64,000 nt of DNA from Candidatus Zixiibacteriota bacterium (GCA_024280835.1 JAJRPJ010000008.1:209730-273729), one strand, 5' to 3'; positions 7,660 through 15,808 are shown, numbered from the stretch's first letter. The notes: generated by a model from the sequence alone, not told the origin. Translations and numbers: made by a program.

Positions 7660-9220
7660 CTAAGTCCAGTGCAGCTGGTAGGAACTCTATTAGGTCACCG
7701 GCAATTAAAGAGCGCTCGCCAAGTTCGCTGGCGGCTAGATCGCCTGAGAGGCCGTGGAGGTAGGCGCCGCAAATTGTGGCTTGCAATGGGGAAGCGCACT
7801 GTGCGAGGAAGCTGGCGATGATTCCAGTGAGGACATCGCCTGAGCCGCCTGTGGCCATGCCTGAGTTGCCAGTTGGATTGAGATAGATGTTTCCAGATGG
7901 GTCCGCGATTAGGGTTGGGCCGCCTTTGAGGAGGATGATAGAGTTGAATTCTCTGGCGGCTGAACGAAGCGCTTGGGCGCGTTCGGCAAAAGTTTTTGGC
8001 GGTAATTTGCCCGTTAAGCGTTTGAATTCGCCTTCATGGGGAGTTAAGATCAATGGCGCGTGATTGCCTTTTAGAATTGAAGTGTCTGTTTCGAAAGCGT
8101 TGAGTCCGTCGGCGTCTAGGACGCAGGGGATTTTGATTTTTCCGATTAGTTTTCGGATGAGGCGTTCGGTTTCGCGGTTGCGCCCTAGTCCAGGTCCGAT
8201 TAACGCTGAAGTTGATTTGTTTAGAGTTGTTAGAATATCACCAAGCGCTCGCATTGAAAGCGCTCCGCGTTTGGCAACCGAGGGCAAGCCGAGTGTCATG
8301 GCTTCGTCCAATTTGATTTCGAAAATTTGTTCAAGAGTATCTGGGCAGCCGACTGTCACTACGCCAGCTCCTGCGCGTAGGGCGGCTTTGGCGCTCAAAG
8401 CTCCTGCGCCAGTCATGCCTTTTGAACCGACTAGAGCGAAGAGTCTTCCGAAAGTTCCTTTGTGTGCATCTGGTGGGCGGGGTGGAAGATTTTCTGCGAC
8501 GTATTCTGGAGTGATAAGATTCTCGTTGATGCCAAAACTTGCAACGACAGTCACTGGGATTCCGATGTCGATTGTGCGTGTGATGCCTGCGTAGTTTTTG
8601 CCTGGGAAGAAGTAATGACCAATTTTGGGCATAGCTAAAGAGTATGTGAAGTCGGCGTTGATGCAGTTTTCTGCAATTGCGCCTGTGTCGATATCTAAGC
8701 CAGTTGGGTTGTCGATTGCGCAGATAGGGGTGTCTTGTGAGTTGAGATAAGTTATTAGGTTTGGAATTATGCCTCGAGGGGCGCCAATGACACCACTGCC
8801 TAGGAGTGCGTCGATAATCAAGTCTGATGATAATGATTCGGGAAGTTGTGCGCTGTCGGTTATGTAGTGAATGGTGACATTTGTGTCTGTCAGGCGTGTG
8901 AGATTTGCCAAAGAGGCTGGAGATAGTTCCTTGTCGGCGGATTTTTTGTCGACTGTTAGATAGACAGTGACACTGGCGCCCCAGTCTGAGAGATAGCGGG
9001 CAATTACTAGTCCGTCGCCGCCGTTGTTGCCTTTGCCACAAAAAATAGCCACTGAATTATTGGCGGGAGATTCAATGAAATCTTCAACAAGAGCTTCGGA
9101 TAGAGCCAGACCTGCGGACTCCATCAAATCTAGAATCGGAATCGCTGGGATGCCTTTGACTGCTCCATCAATTGCTGCGTTGTCCACTTGGCGCATCAAA
9201 TCTCTGCTTACGAGTTTCAT
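7646..9220 (-). CDS. nnr: Bifunctional NAD(P)HX epimerase / ADP-dependent NAD(P)HX dehydratase
   Basis: This metabolite-repair enzyme reverses hydration of NADH and NADPH. The N-terminal YjeF_N epimerase domain (about 1-210) contains GKGNNGGDG and the DALLGSG block. The C-terminal carbohydrate-kinase-like YjeF_C dehydratase domain (about 225-515) contains KGTFGRLFALVGS, GPGLGR, LDADGLNAFE, LTPHEGEF and the ATP-site motif GGSGDVLTG. The length (524 residues) is normal for the fused bacterial form. The ATG at 9220 starts directly before the conserved MKLVSRDLMRQVD; a TTG ten codons upstream is less likely. It is divergent from the RNA methyltransferase gene, with 197 bases between them. Confidence 0.93.
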   Translation of the reverse strand: MKLVSRDLMRQVDNAAIDGAVKGIPAIPILDLMESAGLALSEALVEDFIESPANNSVAIFCGKGNNGGDGLVIARYLSDWGASVTVYLTVDKKSADKELSPASLANLTRLTDTNVTIHYITDSAQLPESLSSDLIIDALLGSGVIGAPRGIIPNLITYLNSQDTPICAIDNPTGLDIDTGAIAENCINADFTYSLAMPKIGHYFFPGKNYAGITRTIDIGIPVTVVASFGINENLITPEYVAENLPPRPPDAHKGTFGRLFALVGSKGMTGAGALSAKAALRAGAGVVTVGCPDTLEQIFEIKLDEAMTLGLPSVAKRGALSMRALGDILTTLNKSTSALIGPGLGRNRETERLIRKLIGKIKIPCVLDADGLNAFETDTSILKGNHAPLILTPHEGEFKRLTGKLPPKTFAERAQALRSAAREFNSIILLKGGPTLIADPSGNIYLNPTGNSGMATGGSGDVLTGIIASFLAQCASPLQATICGAYLHGLSGDLAASELGERSLIAGDLIEFLPAALDLVEEA

Positions 9221-9417
9221 ATATCTGCCTGTCTGCTTGCTTGGGTACAATTGGTTGAAACAAATAGCCAGCTAGTACTGGACTAGGTGAATAATAGCAC
9301 AACGTTGAGCGTCTGCCAATTCTCAATTTGGCAGTCGCGTATGACAACTATTTTACTTATACTATGTGGGCATGAGTTAAAACGATTGAAGAAACCTCAA
9401 ATGTTTAAGTTAGCGCA

Positions 9418-10410
9418 ATGGATAAACCCCAAAATAGCAGTACTGAAATGAGTAAGTCTATCTCCAAGTCGTTGGGTGACAAGTCTGAGTTTCCGAAAAT
9501 TCCAGATGAGTTTTTGGAGCGTTATGCGCCTTTGGTTGATGATGTTGATGAGTTTGTTGGGTCGTTGCGGACTCCTTTGGCTAAGGCGTTTCGGGTTAAT
9601 CCGCTGCGTGCCGAGGTTGAGGCGACAATCGAGAAGCTAGAGCGACATGGCGCGAAGTTGAAACGTTGTGAGTGGTATCCTGATGCTTTTGTTTGTGAGG
9701 GAATTGATCCAAATTCGACTATGGAGAACTTCTTGGGATTGATTTATGTGCAGGAGTTGACTTCGATGTTGCCGCCTTTGGTGGCTCGCGAGGAGTTGAC
9801 CAGCGCAGGTTTGGTTTTGGATGCCTGTGCGGCGCCAGGGTCGAAGACTACACAAATTGCGGCGCTGATGCGCAACGAAGGCGCTTTGGTGGCTAATGAA
9901 CCGAACTTTGGGCGGACGCGGTCTTTGAAACATAATCTTGCGCGGTGTGGGGTTCTTAATACTACTATTACCAATTTTGATTTATTGCAATTTCCTAAAG
10001 ATGTGGAATTTGATGTGGTTTTTGTCGATGCGCCTTGTTCATCGGACGGCACAGTGCGTAAGAGTCCGAATATATTGAGGACTTGGCGCAAGGAGCGGTC
10101 GTTGAAATATATGAACTTGCAAAAGCAATTGATTCGCAAGGGTTTTGAGTTGCTTCGTCCTGGTGGGGCTTTGGTTTATTCGACTTGCTCGCTTTCACCG
10201 ATTGAGAATGAAGTCGTGGTGGATTTTCTGCTACGGAACTTCGATGCCAATATCGAATGGACACCAGTTCCGCATTTTCAATTGACTCCCGCTTTGACTG
10301 AGTTTGAAGGTGTAACATTTCGCCCTGAGGTTATGCGCGCGGCGCGTATTTGGCCACATCATAATGACACTAACGGCTTTTTCGTCACCAAAATTCGCAA
10401 AGGACTTTGA
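9418..10410 (+). CDS. NOL1/NOP2/Sun-family RNA (cytosine-5) methyltransferase
   Basis: The protein is 330 residues and is predicted to transfer a methyl group from S-adenosylmethionine to C5 of cytosine in rRNA or tRNA. It has the AdoMet-binding motif LDACAAPGSKTTQIA (about 137-151), the Asp of the second strand in VVFVDAPCSSDG, and both catalytic cysteines: the PCSS cysteine (about 205) and the STCSLSP cysteine (about 257). It is shorter than RsmB and RsmF and has no fused RNA-binding domain. The next gene, four bases downstream, encodes a PUA-like protein that may supply it. An alternative start at the ATG 10 codons in is possible. The exact target nucleotide cannot be read from sequence. 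Confidence 0.9.
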   Translation: MDKPQNSSTEMSKSISKSLGDKSEFPKIPDEFLERYAPLVDDVDEFVGSLRTPLAKAFRVNPLRAEVEATIEKLERHGAKLKRCEWYPDAFVCEGIDPNSTMENFLGLIYVQELTSMLPPLVAREELTSAGLVLDACAAPGSKTTQIAALMRNEGALVANEPNFGRTRSLKHNLARCGVLNTTITNFDLLQFPKDVEFDVVFVDAPCSSDGTVRKSPNILRTWRKERSLKYMNLQKQLIRKGFELLRPGGALVYSTCSLSPIENEVVVDFLLRNFDANIEWTPVPHFQLTPALTEFEGVTFRPEVMRAARIWPHHNDTNGFFVTKIRKGL

Positions 10411-10414
10411 GAAT

Positions 10415-10873
10415 ATGAGCGAGCGAATAGAACGGGACGAAGTCAACCGAATTATTACTGCGCTTTGTGAACGGTTTGGGGTTGATGAGAGTGTCTTTGA
10501 GGATTGCGCGCTGTATCTTGGTTCTAAAGGTAAAGTGTATTTGCATCACTTGCCTGCGCCTGAGATTGTCGGCGCGGCGATTGTGGGGATGCACATTGCG
10601 ACAGTTGCCAAAACGGTCAAGCCGACGACGAATTTCTTTCAGACTTTTGGGAGGCATTTGCGCAAGAATGTTGTGCATGTCTCGAGTGATGTGGCTAGAG
10701 AAATGATTATTGGACAGGAAGTCTTGGCATTGCCGCAGGACTGCGAAGAGGTGACGACAGGCTATGTGGCGATTGCTTGTGATGGTCGGCCGTTTATGTG
10801 TGCTTTTTTGAAGGACGGTGAGATTAGGAATATGCTTTCGAAGGGTCGTCGGCGGGTTGTTGAGCTGATTTGA
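10415..10873 (+). CDS. PUA/Nip7-like RNA-binding protein
   Basis: The product is 152 residues from the ATG at 10415, four bases after the methyltransferase stop codon; an upstream in-frame start would overlap that gene. The N-terminal part (LYLGSKGKVYLHHLPAPE) precedes a block TTNFFQTFGRHLRKNVVHVS. A C-terminal PUA-like fold follows, containing GYVAIACDGRPFMCAFLKDG and ending in LSKGRRRVVEL. This arrangement resembles Nip7 and the PUA domains attached to archaeal and eukaryotic Sun-family methyltransferases. I infer it binds the RNA substrate of the neighbouring enzyme. The family call is by eye and could be a distinct PUA subgroup. Confidence 0.6.
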   Translation: MSERIERDEVNRIITALCERFGVDESVFEDCALYLGSKGKVYLHHLPAPEIVGAAIVGMHIATVAKTVKPTTNFFQTFGRHLRKNVVHVSSDVAREMIIGQEVLALPQDCEEVTTGYVAIACDGRPFMCAFLKDGEIRNMLSKGRRRVVELI

Positions 10874-10896
10874 GTATTAGGACGAAGAGTAAGTTT

Positions 10897-11217
10897 ATGT
10901 GTTCGGTTACTGAAGTGGAAGATAGTATACAAAGTTGGTTGCTCAATGAGCTTGCTAAGCTTAGTGAAGAACTATCAAACTTGAAATTGCGAGCTGGTAA
11001 AGTTGAGATCAAGAAAAATGATGGCGACGAATCAGGAAGTGAAATATGCGTTTGGGTATATGATGCGTCCGACTCATTGCATGTCATAGATGTTATCGAA
11101 TATCACATTACAGGGTCCTTGGCTATAGGGAAATCTTTGAGTGAGATTAAGTTATTCTTGTCAAATGCTTTGAAAGCAATAGTTGATGAGAGACGATCTC
11201 AACTCTCTGAAGATTGA
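10897..11217 (+). CDS. Small unknown protein
   Basis: The product is 106 residues from the ATG at 10897. A TTG at 10870 that overlaps the preceding stop codon would add nine residues. It is acidic, with a helical N-terminal half rich in Leu, Glu and Lys, then a beta-rich stretch (EICVWVYDASDSLHVIDVIEYHI), and a C-terminal helix. There is no signal peptide and no membrane segment. I do not recognise the family. It lies in the same orientation as the methyltransferase and PUA genes and is followed 22 bases later by a tiny membrane-protein gene, so the two may form a unit. Confidence 0.6.
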   Translation: MCSVTEVEDSIQSWLLNELAKLSEELSNLKLRAGKVEIKKNDGDESGSEICVWVYDASDSLHVIDVIEYHITGSLAIGKSLSEIKLFLSNALKAIVDERRSQLSED

Positions 11218-11239
11218 TTTTAGATACTGGGAGTGAATT

Positions 11240-11374
11240 ATGGGTTTAATTTTCGCGACTATAGGCGCAGTACTTGGAGTTGTACTGCTGATTGGATTGG
11301 TTTGTAAGTTGTTCTTGGGTTGGAGTTGGAAGAAGTATTTCTCCGAAATATTGGAAGCGCTTATACCATGGTAA
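11240..11374 (+). CDS. Small single-pass membrane protein (44 aa)
   Basis: This is a short open frame with a good ribosome-binding site: GGAG, six bases before the ATG. The product starts MGLIFATIGAVLGVVLL, giving one hydrophobic segment (about residues 2-24). It continues into an aromatic, basic tail (GWSWKKYFSEILEALIPW). It follows the 106-residue gene by 22 bases. The last 16 bases of the frame lie in a 30-base sequence repeated exactly at 11681-11710, so a later duplication has copied its 3' end. Function is unknown. Confidence 0.55.
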   Translation: MGLIFATIGAVLGVVLLIGLVCKLFLGWSWKKYFSEILEALIPW

Positions 11375-11388
11375 GACTTATTGGAGGA
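11359..11388 (+). repeat. 30-bp direct repeat, copy 1
   Basis: This sequence spans the last codons and stop of the 44-residue gene. It is identical over 30 bases to 11681-11710, 322 bases downstream, and the similarity continues imperfectly for about 12 more bases. Confidence 0.9.
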
Positions 11389-11458
11389 TGACTTTGGTTT
11401 GTACCGAAAGAGTCGAAACCGTTAGGGTTTCGACATACGGAACTTGACATATTGGACT

Positions 11459-11573
11459 GGTGGCCTGCCCCTCTGGGGCAGGTTTCTAGTTAAACAGTTG
11501 TTAATTATGGGTTCACAATTGTACTCAGTGTTGCTTGTCTACTAGAAACCCGCCGCAGAGCGGACGGGCCACC
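11459..11573. repeat. REPIN-like inverted pair (family R3)
   Basis: Two ~32-base palindromes face each other. At 11459-11490, GGTGGC is followed by CTGCCCC-TCT-GGGGCAG and GTTTCTAGT. At 11541-11573 the reverse complement has the same flanks with a different GC-rich stem around the same TCT centre. Two REP-type hairpins in inverted orientation with a ~50-base spacer are the hallmark of a REPIN, the unit moved by RAYT transposases in other bacteria. No such transposase is in this window. Confidence 0.6.
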
Positions 11574-11680
11574 AGCCCGGATGGTATGCTGGAGTTACTA
11601 ACGGATCATTGAGGATAGATGAAATTGAACATGTTGAACCAGCAATCTAACTTATCACACCGCAAGCGGTGCGGCACCCT

Positions 11681-11710
11681 GCTTATACCATGGTAAGACT
11701 TATTGGAGGA
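11681..11710 (+). repeat. 30-bp direct repeat, copy 2
   Basis: This is an exact copy of 11359-11388. The two copies bracket about 290 bases of palindromic repeats, which is consistent with a duplication or an inserted small element. Confidence 0.9.
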
Positions 11711-11820
11711 CGTGACCTTGGTTGTGGTTCTTGCACCCACATACTTACTTCTAACGAGGGACGTATGAAAGAATTGGCACTATCAGAAATACAAAGAAGA
11801 AGTGCGCTTTGGTGAATAAA

Positions 11821-11870
11821 ATGTCGGGTTTCTATATCACATAAATGTGATTCCGGAACCCGACCTACGG
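11821..11870. repeat. TCGGGTTTC palindrome, family R2 (left copy)
   Basis: The outer arms GTCGGGTTTC and GGAACCCGAC pair with one wobble. The inner hairpin is ATCACAT-AA-ATGTGAT. An inverted copy with the same outer arms but a different inner stem lies at 13107-13150, on the far side of the TPR gene. Confidence 0.75.
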
Positions 11871-11891
11871 TACTATGGAGGCAGTATAAGC

Positions 11892-13106
11892 ATGAAGATT
11901 ATTCTCCTATCGCTTGCGTTTATTTCTATTTTCACAATTACGACTCTCGCCAGCAGAAATAAAGTCTTGAATCATAAAATCGAGAAATTGAGTCGCGATG
12001 CACAGATTCGTGTAAACAAGAAGGAATGGAAAAAGGGCTTTAAGGCATATCAGCGCTTAGCTGCATTAGCCCAGAAAGACAAAGTCATTGATTCATTTGT
12101 GCCGTTCGCGTACAACAATGCCGGATTCTGTTTACAAGTGCAGAACGAATTTGATGCGGCAATTTCTATGTATGACTCGGCGCTAATATTCTTGACCGAT
12201 GAAACTCAATCGTACGAACTTTGGCGCAATGTAGCGCTATACAACAAGGCGTGTGCATTGCGACACATTGGTAAGACAGATTCCTCACTTGTATTGACAA
12301 AAGAAGTTTACACGAATTGCATTGCAAATAGAAACCTTAGCAAGCGCATGCTGGGCATTACTCGTACGGCTCTAACTCAAAACTACTTAGCCAGCGGCGA
12401 CACAACATCCGCCGAATCGACTTTTGTGGAAATCTGGAGCGAAACAGTTGAGGCGATTGGAGAGGGCAAAGGTAGTTTGCGGGCGCTTTCGAATGTGGTT
12501 ACAGACTTGGCTACGGTGTATGTTGGCCGTAAAAAGTGGGAAGATGCTGCGAAAGTTTACGGTTATATTGATGAAATATCGGCAAGTGTGGAAGAAGAGA
12601 ATAGACAACTAATAAAAAAACTTTTTCCCGAAATGAAGATTACAGGAGACTATGACGTCAATCAACCGCCTCCTATCACCAGATCGGAACCTAAGTACGC
12701 GGGTACCGCTCCTTCCAAGATCGACGGCTACCTAGTCCACTGGCGACCCGACATTGAGAGAAACTATCGGGTTGCCCGCGCCAGAGGGATTTTCGAACGA
12801 GAGCGTGATTCATTGGAGAAGTCTGAAAAACTCTTGAAGGACGCGCGCGACTTCGCCCTCAATTATTACCGTTCGCCTTCCATACAGACGATCGATAGTT
12901 ACTTAGATTTGTCCAAGCTCTACGTGAAGATGAAAGAGAATCGTAAGGCCTCCAAACTAGTCTCGCGAGCGGTCAAAGACATGGAAAAGCTTAATGGGAA
13001 TGCGCTTTTGACACAGGAAACATACTTGAATGAAGCAATCGAGATTTATATTGTATTAGGTAAGGAAAAGGATGCTGCTAAGCTCAGAGCCAAGAAAGCT
13101 AAGTGA
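11892..13106 (+). CDS. Exported TPR-repeat protein
   Basis: The protein is 404 residues from the ATG at 11892, with GGAGG about 12 bases upstream. A signal peptide (about residues 1-19, MKIILLSLAFISIFTITTLAS) leads into a long helical region. Tetratricopeptide-type helices are recognisable: YNNAGFCLQVQNEFDAAISMYDSAL around 70-95, YNKACALRHIGKTDSSL around 118, and further pairs to the C-terminus. No lipobox cysteine is present, so it is probably periplasmic. TPRs mediate protein contacts, and the partner is unknown. The gene is bracketed exactly by two inverted copies of the R2 palindrome. Confidence 0.75.
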   Translation: MKIILLSLAFISIFTITTLASRNKVLNHKIEKLSRDAQIRVNKKEWKKGFKAYQRLAALAQKDKVIDSFVPFAYNNAGFCLQVQNEFDAAISMYDSALIFLTDETQSYELWRNVALYNKACALRHIGKTDSSLVLTKEVYTNCIANRNLSKRMLGITRTALTQNYLASGDTTSAESTFVEIWSETVEAIGEGKGSLRALSNVVTDLATVYVGRKKWEDAAKVYGYIDEISASVEEENRQLIKKLFPEMKITGDYDVNQPPPITRSEPKYAGTAPSKIDGYLVHWRPDIERNYRVARARGIFERERDSLEKSEKLLKDARDFALNYYRSPSIQTIDSYLDLSKLYVKMKENRKASKLVSRAVKDMEKLNGNALLTQETYLNEAIEIYIVLGKEKDAAKLRAKKAK

Positions 13107-13150
13107 CGTAGGTCGGGTTCCGAAGCGTCGCAGACGCGCAGAAACCCGAC
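13107..13150. repeat. TCGGGTTCC palindrome, family R2 (right copy)
   Basis: It begins at the base after the TPR gene's stop codon. The arms GTCGGGTTCC and GAAACCCGAC enclose GCGTC-GCA-GACGC. It is the inverted counterpart of 11821-11870, sharing 16 identical bases on one arm and 11 on the other. It could also terminate the TPR transcript, although no T-run follows. Confidence 0.75.
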
Positions 13151-13390
13151 ATCTCCCCTAAAGATACAATTTCCCCACCAACTCGCCACAAAATCTCCAC
13201 CTCCCCATAAGTGATGAAACAACTCACTAACACAACCAAACTGAACTAACCGAACAAAATCACTACAGCATCCACAACTCACACACCCATATATGCAAAA
13301 CGAACCCATTTGCATATTGAAATCACTCCTCTCTAGAGAGAGAAATCAATGCGCTAGCGGCAAAACAAATTCAAAAATGATGTGTGTGGA

Positions 13391-14665
13391 CTATTTGAAC
13401 GGCTCTTCACCTAGCAGAACTAGGCGTAGCAGATTCAATGCAGCGGCTACTGATCTTTGGCGGTTCAAGGCTCGGTCTTTGCCGAAGAGGAACTTCTTGG
13501 AACGGACTTGTATCTCGTTGTCAGTGTTGTGCGCGATAGCAATGTAGGTCAGGCCAACTGGTTTTCCGTCACCGTTTTCATCGCCGCCGCCATCTGGGCC
13601 AGCGATGCCTGTCACACTGATGGCATAGGTTGTTTTGGCGTTCTTTAGAGCGCCGAGAGCCATCTCTTCGGCGGTCTCTGGTGAGACTGCTCCATGCTCT
13701 TTGATAGTCTTCTTACTGACACCCAGCAAGTCGACTTTGGCTTGGTCGCTGTAGGTGACAAAGCCTCTATCAAGATAGCGAGACGAACCTGGCACATCAG
13801 CCAAAGCGCCGGCTATCAGACCTGCGGTGCAGCTCTCAGCTAGCGCCACAGTTGAGTTTGATTCAACCAAGAGAGCGCCAACAGAGCTTTGCAAAGTCTG
13901 GTCATCTTCGCCATAGACCAAATTGCCGAGCTTGCGCTTGAGCCAGCCCTCAGGTTGCTCTATTAAGTCACCAGCCAGACGAGTCTGCTCGGCATTAACA
14001 GTCAGCCGTAAATCGACTCCATAGATATGCGCCAGATAGGCCAGTTTGACACCGTCGGGCATGGGAATCTCTGGGGCAATTTTTTCAGCCAGCGAAGATT
14101 CACTGATACCGCTGGTGCGAACTAGTCGCGAGTAGGTAACCGAGCTTCCGATTTGTTTTTGTAATAGCGGCAGTAGTTCATCATCGACGATTTGTTTCAT
14201 CTCAGCCGGCACACCAGGCAGAGCGATGCAAAGTTTGTTGTCCTCTTCAAAGAGAATACCAACAGCCGAGCCAAATTTGTTCGGCAAAAACGTTGCGCCC
14301 TGAGGAAGTAACGCTTGGTTTTGATTTATTTCAGGCATTTCAATTCCGCGCGCGGCATAGCGAACTTTGATGTCTTCGAGAATTTCGTCATGAAAAACCA
14401 GATTGCGGCGAAAGACTTTTACCAATGCGCGTTTGGTTAGGTCATCATCGGTTGGACCAAGTCCGCCAGTAAGTATGACAAGATCGACACGACGCAGTGC
14501 GCCATTGATAACCGCTTCCATATGGGCGACAGTGTCACCAACAGCGGTTATAAAAGGAGTTTCGATTCCGATAGTTAGCAAGCGCTTGGCCAGCCAGACG
14601 GCATTCGTGTTGACTATGTGTCCAGTGATGACTTCGTCACCGATATTAATTATTTCAGCTTTCAT
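13391..14665 (-). CDS. cinA: CinA-family protein (NMN amidohydrolase / ADP-ribose pyrophosphatase type)
   Basis: The protein is 424 residues, the usual length. The N-terminal MoCF_biosynth/COG1058 domain (about 1-170) starts AEIINIGDEVITGHIVNTN and contains LTGGLGPTDDDLT. The C-terminal PncC-like nicotinamide-nucleotide amidase domain (about 260-420) contains ALAESCTAGLIAGALADVPG, VSPETAEEMA and VTGIAGPDGGG. Full-length CinA proteins salvage pyridine nucleotides by deamidating NMN, and are linked to competence in some Gram-positives. The ATG at 14665 is directly at the conserved N-terminus. It lies in the same orientation as pgpA and pgsA upstream, 33 bases after pgpA, and is likely co-transcribed. 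Confidence 0.95.
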   Translation of the reverse strand: MKAEIINIGDEVITGHIVNTNAVWLAKRLLTIGIETPFITAVGDTVAHMEAVINGALRRVDLVILTGGLGPTDDDLTKRALVKVFRRNLVFHDEILEDIKVRYAARGIEMPEINQNQALLPQGATFLPNKFGSAVGILFEEDNKLCIALPGVPAEMKQIVDDELLPLLQKQIGSSVTYSRLVRTSGISESSLAEKIAPEIPMPDGVKLAYLAHIYGVDLRLTVNAEQTRLAGDLIEQPEGWLKRKLGNLVYGEDDQTLQSSVGALLVESNSTVALAESCTAGLIAGALADVPGSSRYLDRGFVTYSDQAKVDLLGVSKKTIKEHGAVSPETAEEMALGALKNAKTTYAISVTGIAGPDGGGDENGDGKPVGLTYIAIAHNTDNEIQVRSKKFLFGKDRALNRQRSVAAALNLLRLVLLGEEPFK

Positions 14666-14698
14666 TACTGTGATTATTCTCTTTACTGATAATATGAG

Positions 14699-15196
14699 TT
14701 ACGACCAATATGCCATAGCTATCAATATTCCTTGCACAGCCAGATTGGCTTGGATACCAGCGACGACATCATCAAGAGTGACACCCCAGCCGCGTGGAAG
14801 TTTTTCGGCGACATTCGCAGGCCAAAGTTTGATAACATCAAAGACGCGAAAGGCGATGAAACACATGAAATAGTTCAATGGGCTAAGAGGCACAAAGAGC
14901 AAAGTGATAAACATCCCAGCCCACTCGTCTGATACAATCGACTTGGAATCATGCCCGAATAATTCTTCGGCCTCCCCTGCAACCCAGATTGACACTAGTG
15001 TAGTAAAGAGCGCAACAGCGCCTAATAGCAAAAGATTATCACCAATTAGATAGTAGGCAATCAGCAAGGGTGGAATAGAGCCAACGGTGCCAGCGGTTAT
15101 CGGACTATAGCCGACATAGAATCCAGTGGCTAGAGCTTTGATGATTCCGTCTTTGAGAGAATTCTTTGGTTTAGTTTCAGTGCTTTGTTTCATCAT
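14699..15196 (-). CDS. pgpA: Phosphatidylglycerophosphatase A
   Basis: This membrane enzyme dephosphorylates phosphatidylglycerol phosphate to phosphatidylglycerol. It has about four hydrophobic segments. The family signature includes GYSPITAGTVGS near the N-terminus, the acidic block IVSDEWAGMFITL, FRVFDVIKLWP, and GVTLDDVVAGI near the C-terminus. I chose the ATG at 15196; an in-frame TTG at 15211 would add five residues. pgsA, encoding the preceding step of the same pathway, lies directly upstream and ends 24 bases before this start, so the two steps are encoded together. Confidence 0.94.
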   Translation of the reverse strand: MMKQSTETKPKNSLKDGIIKALATGFYVGYSPITAGTVGSIPPLLIAYYLIGDNLLLLGAVALFTTLVSIWVAGEAEELFGHDSKSIVSDEWAGMFITLLFVPLSPLNYFMCFIAFRVFDVIKLWPANVAEKLPRGWGVTLDDVVAGIQANLAVQGILIAMAYWS

Positions 15197-15220
15197 GGTT
15201 TCTTGTTTCAAGAGAGTCTC

Positions 15221-15808
15221 TTATTTCATCACAGTTTTTAGAATTGAATAGTGCTTGAAAACATAGTCGACACCTGTTAGAGCCGTCACTAAAGCTGTCA
15301 GTCCGACAAGATAATCAAAACCAAGTTCGGCTTGTGCGCGGCTGATGAGAGTGAACTCTTCACCCATGTGAATATAAATAGTGTCGATATTGATATAGAT
15401 AAGGATAATTGCCAGAGAAACCATTTGCAAAGCAGTTTTGACTTTCGCCCAATAGGTCGGAACTATCACCATTCCCTTGTATGCCGCTAGCGATCTGAGA
15501 CCAGTTATTAACAATTCTCGGCCAATAATCACTGCCACCATCCAACCACGCACATAACCCAGCGCCACAAACGAAATGAAGGCAGAGGAGACGAGAACTT
15601 TGTCGGCCAGTGGATCAATGAACTTTCCGAAGCTGGTTATGATACCGTACTTGCGTGCGTAGTAGCCATCGGCCAGATCGGTGAGAGCCGCAATGAGGAA
15701 CACAAGCAAGGCCGCTAGCCGAAAATAAACATTGTCGACCAAAAACAGGGCGACAAAGACTGGCGAAAGGACTATGCGCAATAGGGTTAATTTGTTCGGA
15801 GTGTTCAT
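15221..15808 (-). CDS. pgsA: CDP-diacylglycerol--glycerol-3-phosphate 3-phosphatidyltransferase
   Basis: This integral membrane enzyme makes phosphatidylglycerol phosphate from CDP-diacylglycerol and glycerol-3-phosphate. The CDP-alcohol phosphotransferase signature D-x2-D-G-x2-A-R-x8-G-x3-D-x3-D is complete (DLADGYYAR, then GKFIDPLADK, about residues 43-69). Around it are about five or six membrane segments, and the length (195 residues) is standard. The ATG at 15808 starts at the conserved MNTPNKLTLLRI. It heads the run pgsA-pgpA-cinA. Confidence 0.95.
   Translation of the reverse strand: MNTPNKLTLLRIVLSPVFVALFLVDNVYFRLAALLVFLIAALTDLADGYYARKYGIITSFGKFIDPLADKVLVSSAFISFVALGYVRGWMVAVIIGRELLITGLRSLAAYKGMVIVPTYWAKVKTALQMVSLAIILIYINIDTIYIHMGEEFTLISRAQAELGFDYLVGLTALVTALTGVDYVFKHYSILKTVMK

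Larger units (their letters stand above)
11375..11891. other. Repeat-dense spacer
   Basis: No full-length gene is seen. The spacer contains a 30-base direct repeat, a palindrome at about 11412-11434 (GTCGAAACC / GGTTTCGAC), two inverted copies of a GTGGC...GTTTCTAGT palindrome, a CACCGC-AA-GCGGTG hairpin (about 11660-11673), a GTGACCTTGGT motif shared with 56768-56780, and a TCGGGTTTC...GAACCCGA palindrome at its 3' end. A 16-codon frame at 11765-11815 with a GAGGG ribosome-binding site may be a remnant or a leader. The density suggests a sink for small palindromic elements. Confidence 0.7.

Noticed and set aside
11765-11815. 16-codon frame with a GAGGG ribosome-binding site
   Set aside because: It is too short to support as a gene. 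It could be a gene remnant or a leader of the TPR gene, and is mentioned only in the spacer entry.
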